Part shown: positions 11,922 to 23,401 of the stretch, piece by piece
Position numbering within the stretch: the first letter of the stretch is position 1
How the letters are laid out: each line of letters starts with the position of its first letter
NCBI GenBank assembly: GCA_030762935.1
Contig: CM060899.1
Coordinates: 63,910,501 to 63,974,500 of the forward strand
DNA from: Hymenopus coronatus
Taxonomy: Eukaryota > Arthropoda > Insecta > Mantodea > Hymenopodidae
Length of the DNA stretch: 64,000 nucleotides
Direction: 5' to 3'
Made by a program: the position numbers and the translations under genes
The notes under the pieces: model-generated
The model's input: only the letters and a program-made list of their open reading frames with translations
Told to the model about the DNA's origin: nothing
Database searches by the model: none

Positions 11922-12483
11922 TTTTAAATCTGAAACAAATAACAAGGAATATTTCTGAAAAAGTAGTCCCAGAAAAAAATCGTATATGAAGTGAATTGAG
12001 TGTTTGATCTACATTTTTTGTATAATAAGTTTTTGCGTATCTTTTACGGTTTACTAGTTACGTAAAATTCATCAAAACTCATTCAAATTAAAGATATCTT
12101 TAGAGGCTATTCCCATAAAATGTAAGATATACATTTAATTTGCCAGGTGTCTTTAACATACGATATTTTAATCAAAATCATTTGAGGCATTTTTGAGGAA
12201 ACCAAAATTTTCGAATTTTTTTTCATGTTATTTGGAGTGGGTTAATTTTCTTGAAAATCTTCGTGTGAAATCCCTGGAAGATACTAAAATTAAATACCAA
12301 ACCACACACACACACACACACACACATTCACTGACACATGGACCTTTTTGTAAATTTTTTTTTTTTTTGGATTCAGGGGGACAAAACATGTATTACCGGT
12401 GAAATCTCGGTATCAACTTTTCGGGTGCAATACAATACATTCTCTATACACTATGTACATAGTAAGTGCAGAGAAAGTAAAAA
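11922..12483 (-). mobile_element. H1 repeat, truncated
   Basis: Starts internally at CTGAAACAAATAACAAGGAA and runs to the palindrome and AGAGAAAGTAAAAA. A pure (CA)n run lies at 12302-12328 and a T-run near 12352-12368. Confidence 0.8.
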
Positions 12484-13380
12484 TATGATGTGTTACACTC
12501 ACATGACTTTCTCTAGTCATTCTACAAACTTCTTACATAAGATTATTCTTCTTTCTGCACCTTGTTAATTGAGGTATTCAGCACAATGATCTTATTACTT
12601 AGTTCCTTATAAGTAGGAAGAAAATAAGGGAAAACACTAGGCTAAACCAATAGTCAAATGTTTTAAAAGCTGTCGTTATGCGATTGTCATTACAAATCGC
12701 TTCTTTTCTTGGCAGGAGTAGAACAAAAGAAAAACGGACATTCCCTTCTGAGAAAAGTATAAGTACTTCACAACTGAAACCAATGACAATGAATACCTCA
12801 AAAACGGTAAGCTCCACGAAAAAAGTGTACATGACGTAAATTGTGTATTTTAACAAGGCCTACATTTTTTGATGAGTAAGTTTTTGTCTATCTCTTACGG
12901 TTTATTAGTTATGCCAAATAAAGCAAAATTCATCCAGAATAAACAGGTCTTTAGAAGCTATTCCCAGAAAATTCAAGATATACATTTTATTTGTCAGGTA
13001 AATAGGTTTAATATACGATATTTTAATCAAAATCGTTAGAGCCATTTTTAAGAAAATCAAAATTTTTGAAAAAAATTCCATGTAAAGGTAGTTTGGGGTG
13101 GGGGGATTTTTCTCAAAATCTTCGTGTCGCATCCCTGGAAGATACTGAACTTAAATACCAAGTTTGGTAGTTTATCTACTTTTAGTTTTTGAGTTATCGT
13201 GTTCACGGACACGCGGACACACACACACAGGGACCTTTTTCTGGAAATGTTTTTTTTTTGGATTCAGGGGGCCCTAAAACATGCATTTTCGCTGAAATCT
13301 TGGTATCGAAATTTTGGGTGGAATGCAATACTTCTCTATCCCTATGTACTTTGTACATACGGGGCTAGAGAAAGTAAAAA
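12484..13380 (-). mobile_element. H1 repeat, subfamily II
   Basis: Abuts the previous copy head-to-tail. It carries the GATTGTCATTACAAATCGC block found otherwise only in 60153-61048, and the variant palindrome TATGTACTTTGTACATA with CCC/GGG stem near 13333-13370. Confidence 0.88.
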
Positions 13381-13623
13381 AGTCACACCGGTATAATTCC
13401 GGTTATTTAGAATATACATCGTGGGAAAAGAGGTAAAACGTTGGAAGGAGGAGTAATTTGTTTCGACACTTGACGTGAGTCGAAATATACATCCTGACGT
13501 ACGTCACACCCCACCCTGCTGCAGGCACTACGTCAGAATACGCGCTCTTTTGTGCATAATGAAACTGTGGACTTAGCTTGGCCTCGAGGGAGATGAATTG
13601 CAAACGAATACTTGGTCACCAGA

Positions 13624-14497
13624 AAAAAATCTGATGTGTACCATTCACATGACTTTCTCTATATCCCTGCAACAAATTATTGTTAAAAAGCTTATACTTC
13701 TATTTACTTTATGCTAATCAGAAAACAATTAGCAGAAATAGTCTTATTACTTGCTTCCTTGTAAGTAGAAGCGAAATAAGGGGCTACCGTAGGTTAAAGT
13801 GATTGTCAAAAGCTGGTTGGTATGTCAATGAAGTTCCTTTGTTTATATGGATCGTAGTTGACAAGTTCCTGTATGAGAAAAATATGCTTTTCATAGCAGA
13901 AACCAAAAATAAGGAATGTCTCAAAAACGTCGACCACCACGAAAAAATGCATATAACATAAATTGTGTGTTTTAATGTGCTCTACATTTTTTGTGTAGTA
14001 AGTTTTTGTCCATCTCTTACGGTTTAGCAGTTATTCAAAATTCAGTAAAATTCATCCAGAATAAACTACTCTTCAGAGGCTATTCCCAGATAATTTAAGA
14101 TATACCTTTTATTTGTCAGGTAAATATCTTTAATATAAGAAATTTTAATCAAAATTGATGGAGCCATTTTTGAGAAAACCAAAATTTTCAAAAAAAGTTC
14201 CATGTAAAGGTTAGTTGGGGGTGGGGGGATTTTTCTCAAAATCTTCGTGTTGCATCCCTGGAAGATACTAAACTTAAATACCAAGTTTGGTAATTTACCG
14301 ACTTTTCATTTTTGAGTTATCATGTTCACAGACACACGGACACACACACACACGGACCTTTTTGTGAAAATGCTTTTACTGGATATTGGGGACCCTAAAA
14401 CATATATTTCCGGTGAAATCTCGGTATCGAATTTTTTGGTGGAGTGCAATACCTTCTCTATACACTATGTACATAGTACGTATAGAGAAAGTAAAAA
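13624..14497 (-). mobile_element. H1 repeat, full length
   Basis: Clean ends: AATCTGATGTGTACCATTCA to GAGAAAGTAAAAA, with intact palindrome CTCTATAC..GTATAGAG at 14456-14487. Good reference copy for the '-' strand. About 240 bp of unique DNA precedes it. Confidence 0.92.
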
Positions 14498-14559
14498 CAC
14501 ATACGCGGCAGAAACTATGTCACAATCATTTGGTTCAACATTTTAATTAATGAAATACC

Positions 14560-14665
14560 ATATGGTAGTTATTTAAACGTGTTTATGCTCACTATTTCGT
14601 TCATGGCAAGTGATTGTAGGGAGCGGCCAATCCAATACATTGGCGCGTAAAATTCCAACCAACCG
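14560..14665 (+). repeat. R4 dispersed repeat
   Basis: Matches the reverse complement of 27445-27535. Shared block TACATTGGCGCGTAAAATTC, plus TTCGTTCATGGCA / TTTGTTCATGACA and CGTGTTTATG / CGTGTTTTTA. Nature unknown; two copies in the window. Confidence 0.6.
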
Positions 14666-14683
14666 CAATTCATTATATCTATA

Positions 14684-14804
14684 TTTTTACTTTCTCTAGC
14701 CCCGTATGTACAATGTACGAAGGGATAGAGAAGTATTGTATTCCACTCAAAAATAATTCAATATCGAGATTTCACCGGAAATACATGTTTAGGACCCCCC
14801 GAGT

Positions 14805-14838
<34 letters not shown>

Positions 14839-15493
14839 CATTTTCAGAAACAGGTCCGTGCTTGTGTGAGTGTTTCTGTGGACAGCATAGCTCAAAAACG
14901 AAAAGGCGGTTAAATCCCAAACTTGGTATTCAAGTTTGGCATCTTCCAAAGATACGACACGAAGATTTTCAAGAAAATCCCCCTACCCTAATTACCCTTT
15001 ACATGGAAACAATTTCGAAAATTTTGATTTTCTCAAAAATTGCTCTGACGATTTTGATTAAAATATCGTATATTGAAGATATTTACCTGACAAACAAAAT
15101 GTATATCTTGAATTTTCTGGGAATAGCCTCTGAAGACTACTTTATTCCTGATGAATTTTACGGAGGTTTGCATAACTGGTAAACCGTAGGTGATACACAA
15201 AAGCTTGACCGCAAAAAGTGTACAGCACGTTAAAGCACACAATTTATGTTATACAATTTTTTTTCGTGGAGCTGATCGTTTTTGAGATATTCCTTGTTTT
15301 TGGTTTCACCTTTAAATACTTTTCTCATATGGTCAACTCCTGTCCATAGAAACAAACACATAACAACCAGCTTTTAGCTATCACTTTAGGCTATGTTACT
15401 CCCTTATTTCGCTTCCACTTACAAGGAAGCAGGTAATAAGACTTGTTGCAGATATGTGGAGAAAGTCATGTGAATGAAAGACATCAGATTTTT
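14684..15493 (+). mobile_element. H1 repeat, subfamily II palindrome
   Basis: 5' end TTTTTACTTTCTCTAGCCCC with the GTACAATGTAC core. A-run of about 30 nt at 14807-14837. The 3' end carries GAGAAAGTCATGTGAATG and CATCAGATTTTT. Confidence 0.9.
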
Positions 15494-15907
15494 ATGCGGG
15501 TGAGTGTACATACAGCTGTGTGAGTTTTCTTTTTTGCCTTACGATGAGGTAAGCAAATTATTTTCACTTTTTCTGTGTTTCTGTTATAGCCGTATCAAAC
15601 AGCGGTCTTGTTGGTACGACTTCTGCAGCTAGGGTGGTCTTGCCGCGCTCTGAAGAATAACCTTCTTTCTTATCTTGGTGGCCAGTGCACTCGGCTTTAA
15701 GCTTCTAATTCCGAAGGTTTCTCATACATCCAGTTCCTTTTGCTTTCTCCGCTACTCGGCAGGACATGTATGAATGAAAGTTTGAAATTCCAAACTAATA
15801 ATGCTAGCTATTTGAAATGTATACAACATGTGTAATATAATGAAAATAAATTACAGTGCAAATTTCACCCATTTTACTCTAATAGTTTGGAAGTTGTGGC
15901 CAAATGT
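15494..15907. other. Unique region with a shared palindromic motif
   Basis: No gene recognised. At about 15779-15800 the sequence GAAAGTTTGAAATTCCAAAC recurs at 23363-23385 and has complementary arms AGTTTG/CAAACT. It could be the terminal region of the Tc1-like element whose transposase start lies at 23105-23277. Confidence 0.4.
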
Positions 15908-16203
15908 ATTTCTGTTTTTATGTCACAGTAGAAGCGAAATAAGGGAGTAAAAATTATAGTCAAAAGCTGGTTGCTATGTGGCTGAAGTTCCACTGTATGG
16001 ACAGGAGTTGACAAATTGCCATATGAGAAGAGTATAAGCATTTTAAAGCTGAAACCAGTAACAAGGAATACCGCAAAAAACAATCAACTCCAAGAAAGAA
16101 ATATATACAACATAAATTGTGTGTTTTAGCGTGCTCTACATTTTGTGTGTGGTAAGTTTTTGTCCATGTCTTACGGTTTACCAGTTACAAAAAAATTCAG
16201 CAA
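15908..16203 (-). repeat. H1 fragment
   Basis: Internal H1 block from GTAGAAGCGAAATAAGGGAG to the GTTTACCAGTTA region. Truncated at both sides, with another H1 copy beginning directly after it. Confidence 0.75.
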
Positions 16204-16838
16204 AAAACTGATGTGTTCCATTCAAAAGACTTTCTCTACAGCTCGGCAACAAATTATTGATAGAAAGCTTATGCTTCCATTTACTTCATGCTAATCGAGA
16301 AAAAATCAGCAGAAACAGTGTTATTACTTGCTTCCTTGAAAGTAGAAACGAAATAAGGGAGTACCATAGGTTAAAGCGATAGTCAAAAGCTGGCTGCTAT
16401 ATGACGAACTTCCTTTGTTTGTACAGACAGGAGTTGACAAATTCCTGTATGAGAAAGGTATGTTTTTCAAAGCTTGAAACAAAAACAAGGAATATTGAAA
16501 AAAAAAAACGATCAATTTAACGAAAAAAATGTATATAACAAAAATTGTGTGTTTTAACGTGCTCTACATTTTTGTATGGTAAATTTTTGTCTACCTCTTA
16601 CGGTTTAGCAGTTATGCAAAATTCCGTAAAATTCATCCAGAATAAAGTAGTCTTCAGAGGCTACTCCCAGAAGATTCAAGATATACATTTTATTTGTCGC
16701 GTAAATATCTTTAATATACAACACTTTAATCTAAATCATTGCAGCCATTTTTTGAAAATCGAAAACATCGAAAAAGCTTCATGGTAAAGGGTTATTTGGT
16801 GTGGGGGGTATCTTTAGATACTGAACTTAAAAAAAAAG
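16204..16838 (-). mobile_element. H1 repeat, 5' half missing
   Basis: Starts AACTGATGTGTTCCATTC. It is cut soon after the GGTTATTTGGTGTGGGGGGT block, before the microsatellite, where the next copy starts. Confidence 0.8.
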
Positions 16839-17898
16839 AATCTGTGTGTTTCATTCACATGACTTTCTCTACATCTCTGCAACAAATTATTGTTAAAAAG
16901 CTTATGCTTCTATTTACTTCATACTAACGAGAAAAATTGTAAGTAGAAGCGAAATAAGGGAGTACCATAGGTTAAAGCGACAGTCAAAAGCTGGTTGCTA
17001 TGTGACTGATGTTCCTTTGTTTGTATGGATAGGAGTTTACATATTCCTGTATGAGAAAAGTATACGTTTTTTAAGGGTGAAACCAAAAAACAAGAAATAA
17101 CCCAAAAATTTTCCACTCCAAACAAAAAAAAAGTCTATACAACATAAATTAAATTTTTAATGTGCTCTACATTTTTTGTGTGGTAAGTTTTTGTCCATCC
17201 CTTACGGTTTAGCAGTTTTTTTTTTTCTTAAAACAGTAACAGAGTCTGATCAGGACTCCGGTACTGTATCCCTATTTACATTTCTCCCCGTAGGTTTTAC
17301 TGAGTACTGGTTTACTGGTTTTACTGTTTCTTTTACAAACATATACACATTGCACAAACATATAACATCCATGCCCAAGGCGGGACTCGAACCCACGATC
17401 CCCTGCCCACGAAGCACCACAGCGAGACGCTTTAGCGAGCGCGGCCATGGGGACCGGCTGCAGTTAAGCAAAGTTCCGTAAAATTCATCCAGAATAAAGT
17501 AGTCTTCAGAGGCTATTTCCGGAAAATTCAAGATATACATTTTATTTTACATTTAAATATCTTTAATATGCGGTATTTAATAAAAACTGTTAGTCATTTT
17601 TGAGAAAATCAAAATTAAAAAAAAAAATCCATATAAAGGATAGTTGAGAGTGGGGGTATTTTCTCAAAATCTTCGTATCGCATCCTTGTAAGATATTGAA
17701 CTTAAATACCAAGACTTCTCATTTTTGAGCTATGCTGCCCACACACATACACATGGACATTTTTCTAAAAATGTTTTTTTTTTGGATTCAAGAGGTCTCA
17801 AAACATGTATTTCAGGTGAAATCTCGGTTTTGAATATTTGGGTGCAATACAAATACCTTCTCTATACACTATGCACATAGTACGTATAGAGAAAGTAA
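16839..17898 (-). mobile_element. H1 repeat split by a SINE
   Basis: AATCTGTGTGTTTCATTCAC to GAGAAAGTAATT. Interrupted at the GTTTAGCAGTT block by the SINE at 17218-17459. The two H1 halves align to an uninterrupted copy without loss. Confidence 0.85.
17218..17459 (-). mobile_element. tRNA-derived SINE inserted in H1
   Basis: Read on the minus strand: a tRNA-like head (17380-17459) with A box-like TGGCCGCGCTCGCTAAAGCG and B box GGGTTCGAGTCCC, then a ~150-bp body ending in a T-run on the plus strand (17216-17226). The target GCAGTT is duplicated at 17212-17217 and 17460-17465. A classic pol III SINE insertion, non-coding and dependent on LINE machinery. Confidence 0.8.
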
Positions 17899-17904
17899 TT
17901 AGAA

Positions 17905-18126
17905 AAATATCTGAGTTTAAATACCAAGTTCAGCATTCAATGGTCTTTTGTTTCTGAGTTATCATGTACACAGACACACACAAACACACGGAGTTTTATC
18001 AAACCATGTTTTTGGTCTCAGGGGTTCTCAAAACATGTATTTATTTTGAAATCTGGACATCGAATTTTGGGTGGAATGTAATACCTTCTGTACATACTAT
18101 GTACGTAGTACGTAGAGAAAGTAAAA
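17905..18126 (-). repeat. H1 palindrome-end fragment
   Basis: Covers the AAATACCAAGTT block, a short CACAGACACACAC tract and the ACTATGTACGTAGTACG palindrome with GAGAAAGTAAAA. Confidence 0.75.
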
Positions 18127-18249
18127 GTTGTATTTTTAAAACATTTTTATTCGGGGGATCAAAGCATATATTTCTGGTGAAATCTCGACATCGAGATTTT
18201 AGGTGAAATATAATGCTTTCGCTTTTTCGTAGTAGAGAGAACAAAAAGG
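18127..18249 (-). repeat. Decayed H1 palindrome-end fragment
   Basis: GGTGAAATCTCGACATCGAG remains, but the palindrome is largely lost (TTTCGTAGTAGAGAGAAC). It stands head-to-tail with the preceding fragment. Confidence 0.55.
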
Positions 18250-18984
18250 CTTAGTTGAACACAAACAGAATTTTGCAGCATGGGAACAACAAATTCGCAA
18301 CCGCAGTGGCAAAGAAGAGGGCAGGCGATGATTAGTGGCACAGCATTTCGTGTCACTAGGAGCGGTAAGTAAAAATATTGGTGTCAGTGGCGGGCTATGC
18401 TGGAGTGTTCACGGGCTGTATTCTTCGTTCAAATTCTTGCTATATAAATAGTTAGGCCAACAAAAAGTTATTAACTTTTAGATACTAATGAAGATAATTT
18501 AATGGTTAAAAATTAAATTGGTTAATAATATAATAAAATATGTTTTAAAAGTGTATTTGAGATGATAATAAATTAAAATATTATGATATAAGAGTTATAT
18601 CGTGTATATTTAAGTAAGGATTCTTTGCCTGTTTTAAGAATATCTTAGCGAGTAGTATTCATAGTATTAGATAAATTTATCTGTAAAATAAAGGATGTTT
18701 TAAATGTACAAATAAATTACAAAGTTTTGCAATATTTGTCCTGGTTTAAGAGACTAGGTGTAATCAGGGTATGATACCACCACCACCAGGGCACATTATT
18801 ATTGGGTACTATCGAATGATTTGATAGTCGCCTAACTACCGGTTATTCGAGGGTTACATAACATTCTGTTTTAAAATGTTACTTTTTATACTACTGGTTG
18901 TTTGACAGCTGACAGCTCCCACTCACTTTTCATCGATGAACCAATGCAGCTATGATGATAATCCCATTCCAGAGAGTATTAAGC
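18250..18984. other. AT-rich region, nothing recognised
   Basis: Runs of A/T with no repeat match inside the window and no credible frame. It is the longest H1-poor stretch of the left half. Confidence 0.5.
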
Positions 18985-19125
18985 ATGTTCTGTTTATCTT
19001 TCCCTCCAGCACTGCACCCCATTCATGACGTGGTCAGGCCGAGATGGGGAATGCAGCGGTCGGGCGGTACGCAAAGGTCCCTTGTGGACTGTGGAGAGAG
19101 TTTACCTCTTTTATTTAACTCTTTT
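18985..19125 (+). repeat. S2 repeat fragment
   Basis: Shares CCTCCAGCACTGCACCCCAT, GGCCGAGATGGGGAATGCAG and GGTCCCTTGTG with the S2 copies at 29041 and 31684. The head (ACCGGCCGGG) and the tail are missing. SINE-like by size and dispersal. Confidence 0.6.
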
Positions 19126-19171
19126 GGAAACCAGTCGTAAATAGTACATTAAAGAATGCTACATATTTTAG

Positions 19172-19295
19172 TCGTCCTCGATAGCCTAGTCGAGTAGTTC
19201 AAACTCGACGGAATGTGATGGATTTTTTTCGGGCGTAAAAATCCTAAACATGGCTTCCTTCAGAAGGGAAGTAAAGCCGGTGGTCCCGTGTCGTA
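19172..19295 (+). repeat. S1-type SINE fragment
   Basis: Contains TTCGGGCGTAAAAATCCTAA, ATGGCTTCCTTCAGAAGGGA and GTCCCGTGTCGTA, the S1 body seen complete at 31904-32198. The tRNA-like head differs and the 3' part is cut where an old H1 copy starts. Confidence 0.6.
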
Positions 19296-19770
19296 TATCC
19301 CTCACCCCAAAATACACTTTACGTGAATCATTTTTCGAAAATTTGAACTTTTCCCAAAAGTGCCTCTAACCAATTTGATTAAAATACCTAGGTATAAGAT
19401 ATGTTTATGACAAACGAAACATATACCTTGAATTTTCTTGGAATAGCATCTAAAGACCTCCTCATTCTGGATGACTTTTATATAACTGGCTGACAGTAAG
19501 GGATGGACATAAGCTTACTACACAAAACATGTAGACCTCGTTTACATCACATACATTTTTTGTAGAGTTACCCTCTCAAAGATATTTTTTTTATTGGTTT
19601 TACTTTTGTAACTACTTAAAAATGTTCTCAAACGGGAGGTCATATTTCGTTTCATCTCTCTTATTTTACTCCTGGCCATGCAACGCGAACCGAAGTTAAA
19701 TTGTTCACAAACCGACCAGCTTTTAAAGGATTTGGCTATCGCTTTAGCCTAGCGTATCCCCTTATTTACT
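19296..19770 (+). repeat. Ancient H1 fragment
   Basis: Recognisable in order: CCCTCACCCCAAAATACACT, AATTTTCTTGGAATAGCATC, GACCAGCTTTTAAA, CCCTTATTTACT. High divergence and loss of both ends mark one of the oldest copies here. Confidence 0.65.
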
Positions 19771-20006
19771 AGAGCTAAGGAGTTCGTACCAATTTCCGTA
19801 TGCGAAGTAAGAGCGACCAGGGTTGGCAGTACTATGCTGCGCTACTTGTGCGAGCAAAGGTCAGCGTAGAGTGCCACCCATTACTGCAAAACAACTAACG
19901 TTACATAACACAGAACCACGTCGGTAGGTAGGAAGGAAGGCGTTCGAATATCATCTTTGTTCTGCTCAAATGTGAGCAAAATTAGTTTATTTTACAACCA
20001 TATTAA

Positions 20007-20272
20007 AGCCCGCCTGGGTAGTGTGGTGGTGGCGTATCTGCCTCACATTCAAAAGGTCGTGAGTTCGAATTTTGCTTAGGGCGAGTTACCCGGATAAGGT
20101 TTTTTTTCGGGTTTCCCCTTATCCTGAGAAGACGAATGTCGAGTAACTTTAAGATCCCGAGATCATTTGAGCGTATCGTCAATTTCATTCATCGGCCGAT
20201 ATGACCAAACCAAGTCAAAGAACGCTAAACTACAAAAAAAAAAAAAAAAAAAAAACAAAAAAAAAAAAAAAA
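20007..20272 (+). mobile_element. tRNA-derived SINE with poly(A), S3
   Basis: tRNA-like head at 20007-20080 with an A box-like GGTAGTGTGGTGGTGGCG and B box GTGAGTTCGAATTTTG. The body contains TTCGGGTTTCCCCTTATCC and GGCCGATATGACCAAACC. It ends in an A-rich tail (20233-20272) that runs straight into the next H1 copy. No clear target duplication seen. Confidence 0.75.
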
Positions 20273-21099
20273 CTGATGTGTTCCATTCACATGACTTTCT
20301 CTATATCTATGTAACAAATTATTGTTACTAAGCTTATCTTTTATTTATTTCATGCTAATCGAGAAAAATTAGCAGAAATAGTCTTATTTCTTGATTTACT
20401 GCAAGTAGGAGCGAAATAAGGGAGTACCATAAGTTAAAGGGAAAGCCAAACGCTGGTTGCTATGTGACTGATGTTCCTTTGTTTGTATGGATAGGAGTTG
20501 ACAAATTCCTGTATGAGAAAAGTATTTTTTTCAAAGATGAAACCAAGAAAAACGAATATCTCAAAGACGATCAACTCCACAAAAAAAAGTATATAACATA
20601 AATTGTGTGTTTTAAAGTGATCTACATTTTCTGTGTGTTAAGTTTTTTTCCATCTCTTACGGTTTAGCAGGTATTCAGAATTTAGTAAAATTCTTCCAGA
20701 ATAAACTACTCTTCAGAGGCTATTCCTAGAAAATTCAAGATATGCATTTTATTTGTCAGGTAAATATCTTTAATATACGATATTTTGATCAAAATCCTTA
20801 GAGCCATTTTTAAGAAAATCAAAATTTTCGAAAAAAGTTCCATGTAAAGGGTAGTTTGGGGTGGGGGAATTTTTCTCAAAATCTTCGTGTCACATCCCTG
20901 GAAGATACTACTTTTCGTTTTTGAGTTATGGTGTTCACAGACACACACACACACGGACCTTTTTGTGAAAATGCTTTCTTTGGATATTGGGGACCCTAAA
21001 ACATATATTTCCGGTGAAATCTCGGTATCGAAATTTTTGGTGGAGTGCAATACATTTTGTATACACTATGTATATAGTGCGTATAGAGAAAGTAAAAAA
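20273..21099 (-). mobile_element. H1 repeat, full length
   Basis: CTGATGTGTTCCATTCACAT through GAGAAAGTAAAAAA. A ~60-bp block around the usual ACCAAGTTTGGTATTTTACC is missing near 20908. The reverse strand keeps a 114-codon recurrent frame (20706-21050). Confidence 0.9.
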
Positions 21100-21791
21100 C
21101 CATTAAGTTTTCTAGCGTGTACTTATGCATGTACTAATTGAGAAACCGATGGCAGTTCTAGTAAACAAACTATCAAACGTCTAGTAACAGTACAGCTTCA
21201 CAGAGACATTATTGATTGCAAATTTGTTCAGAAAGTTACCCACATATATCAGACTGTTACAGTCCAGCGGTATGGAGCTGAACTGAATCTGTGCGGCATG
21301 TAGAAGACCTGTCAAAATGGATCTATTAATCCACGAGCATCCTTCCTGAAATAAAGATGAAAATTAAAAGTGTAAATGAAAAGAATAAGGGTTCAGTGTG
21401 AACTATCGCATACAAGCTTCACTTTTAGACCCCAACAAATGTATTTGCTTGGTGATACTGATACGGAACTGATAAAAAATTTCAAATATACCCCGATCAC
21501 ATCATGCGAAGTAGAACTAACTTTTTTGCATCATAAATCTTAAAGGCTTTGAAAGGCTTCAGAAGTACATATAGTTTTCAGTAATGTAGCTGAACGAGTA
21601 AAGATTTATTTACCTCGTAAGACATGTAAGAAATTATATTTATTACTTAGTTTATCATTTAGCATTAGATAAGTAAATATTTCATTCTGTGTACATGTAC
21701 ATATATAGAAGTAGGTTAGAGTCAGCCTTATATATGTAACAGTTTGTATGTTGTACATAATAATCTGCTTTTACGAATGCCTCCTATGTCA
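21100..21791. other. Unique region, nothing recognised
   Basis: No repeat match inside the window and no convincing frame. Could be genuine host intergenic or intronic sequence. Confidence 0.5.
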
Positions 21792-22642
21792 TTTTTACTT
21801 TTTCTACACGTACTATGCACATAGTGTATAGGGAAGGTATTGTAATGCACCCAAATCTTCGATACCGAGATTTCTCCGGAAATACATGTTTTCGGACACC
21901 CAGAATCCAAAAGAAGCACCTTCAGAAACATGTCCGTGTGTGTGTGTGCGTGTGTGTGTGTGTATCTGTAGGCAGCATAACTCAAAAGCGAAAAGTCCAT
22001 TAAATACCAAAATTAGTATTTTAGTTCGGTATCTTCCAAGGATGTAACACGAAGATTTTAGAGAAGATTCCCCCACTCCCAACTACCCTTTACATGGATT
22101 TTTTTTCTCGAAATTTTTGATTTTCTCCAAAATGGCTTTAACGATTTCGATTAAAATTTCGTTTATTAAAGATATTTACCTGACAAAGAAAATGTATATC
22201 TTGAATTTTCTGAGAGTAAATTACTTTATTCTGGATGAATTTTACGGAATTTTGCATAACTGCTAAACCGTAAGAAATGGACAAAAACTTACCCCAGAAA
22301 ACATGTGAAGCCTTATTTATGTTATATACATTTTTTCGTGGAGTTGGTCGTTTTTGGTTTCAGATTTGAAAAACTTCTACTTTTCTCATACAGGAATTTG
22401 TGAACTCGTGTCTACACAAACAAAGGAACTTCAGTCACATAGCAACCAGCTTTTGACTATCACTTTAACCTATGGTACTCCCTTATTTCGCTTCTACATA
22501 CAAGGAAGCAAGTAGTAAGACTATTTCTGTTAATTTTTCCTCGATTAGCATGAAATAAATAGAAGCATAGATAAGCTTTTAAACAATAGTTTGTTGCTGA
22601 GATGTAGAGGAAGTTATGTGAATGGAACACATCATATTTTTT
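21792..22642 (+). mobile_element. H1 repeat, full length
   Basis: 5' TTTTTACTTTTTCTACACG and palindrome ACTATGCACATAGT; (GT)n at 21932-21962; 3' GAGGAAGTTATGTGAATGG and CACATCATATTTTT. Confidence 0.9.
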
Positions 22643-23030
22643 CATTGTTTCATTTGTATAACCCTCTGTAACATCCATGGTCATATCGGGGGCTTTGACT
22701 TGTGAAACTGAAGGATCAAAACATTACGTTAATAAACTTTATATTACTAAACACACGCACATTTACTCTCACTTTCGTACTTCCAGATTCTATGGAATAA
22801 TTCTGGCTAAAGACAGATTCCCCGCCCCAGCCGGGTATCGAACCCGGGACCTCGACGACCACGGAGGCAATCTATAAGTCATTTTTGTTCTCTGGAAACA
22901 GTCTGTTTACTTGACAACAGGTTTGTTTACCTCTTTCCCCTCTTTCTTATCAATGACTTATTTTGATGCGGCGAGATGTTCAGTCGCAGATAATATGAGG
23001 AATGGCAAACGGTACGAACTTCCGTACTCT
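22643..23030 (-). repeat. Unique DNA with an antisense tRNA-like SINE head
   Basis: On the minus strand, 22823-22872 reads a tRNA-like 3' half with B box GGGTTCGATACCCGG, preceded by TGCCTCCGTGGTCGTCGAGG. This is a SINE head, probably with the body toward lower coordinates. The tail boundary could not be set. The rest holds nothing recognisable. Confidence 0.5.
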
Positions 23031-23100
23031 GGTAATAATATTTCTGCTAATGTTTATATCGATTAGCATGATATAGATAAAAGAATCTTTTGTAAGAATA
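23031..23100 (+). repeat. H1 3'-region fragment
   Basis: AATATTTCTGCTAATGTTTA, TCGATTAGCATGATATAGAT match the H1 block before its 3' end. It breaks off where the transposase remnant begins. Confidence 0.6.
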
Positions 23101-23104
23101 GATT

Positions 23105-23277
23105 TTTTACACAAAACTTGTTTCTGTGATTGTTCAATACCGCAACATTACGGAATCGTATTTAGATGCATTATACACAACACAGTCATATCGAAACTCC
23201 CTTTGAACTTTTTTCACACTCTCAAGTTTTGCATACCAAAGAACACATTGTTCCCGCTGTTGGTTTGTAGTGGCCAT
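23105..23277 (-). pseudogene. Tc1/IS630-like transposase, N-terminal remnant
   Basis: From an ATG at 23277 on the minus strand the frame gives MATTNQQREQCVLWYAKLES followed by VKKVQREFR, the start typical of arthropod Tc1/IS630-like transposases with an N-terminal helix-turn-helix (consensus of the type QR-VLWYAK-ESV-VQREFR). After about 37 residues the frame is broken by deletion and frameshift. An EQSQKQVLCKK stretch in another frame looks like the continuation. No catalytic domain follows. The protein is dead. A different fragment of what looks like the same family, the DDE C-terminal part, lies at 49723-50075. Confidence 0.7.
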
Positions 23278-23401
23278 TTTAATCACCTACGAGCTTCATT
23301 TCCATTTTAAGTTTTTGCGTTGTTTGCATTATATGGAACCTCACGTCACTTAAGAACATGTGTGATTGAAAGTTTGAAATTCCAAACTAAAAATGAGAGC
23401 C

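Noticed and set aside
12484..18249. CRISPR-like or satellite array, given the regular ~0.85-kb spacing of similar blocks
   Set aside because: Units are long, in mixed orientation, truncated and separated by unrelated DNA. They are transposon copies, not direct repeats with spacers.
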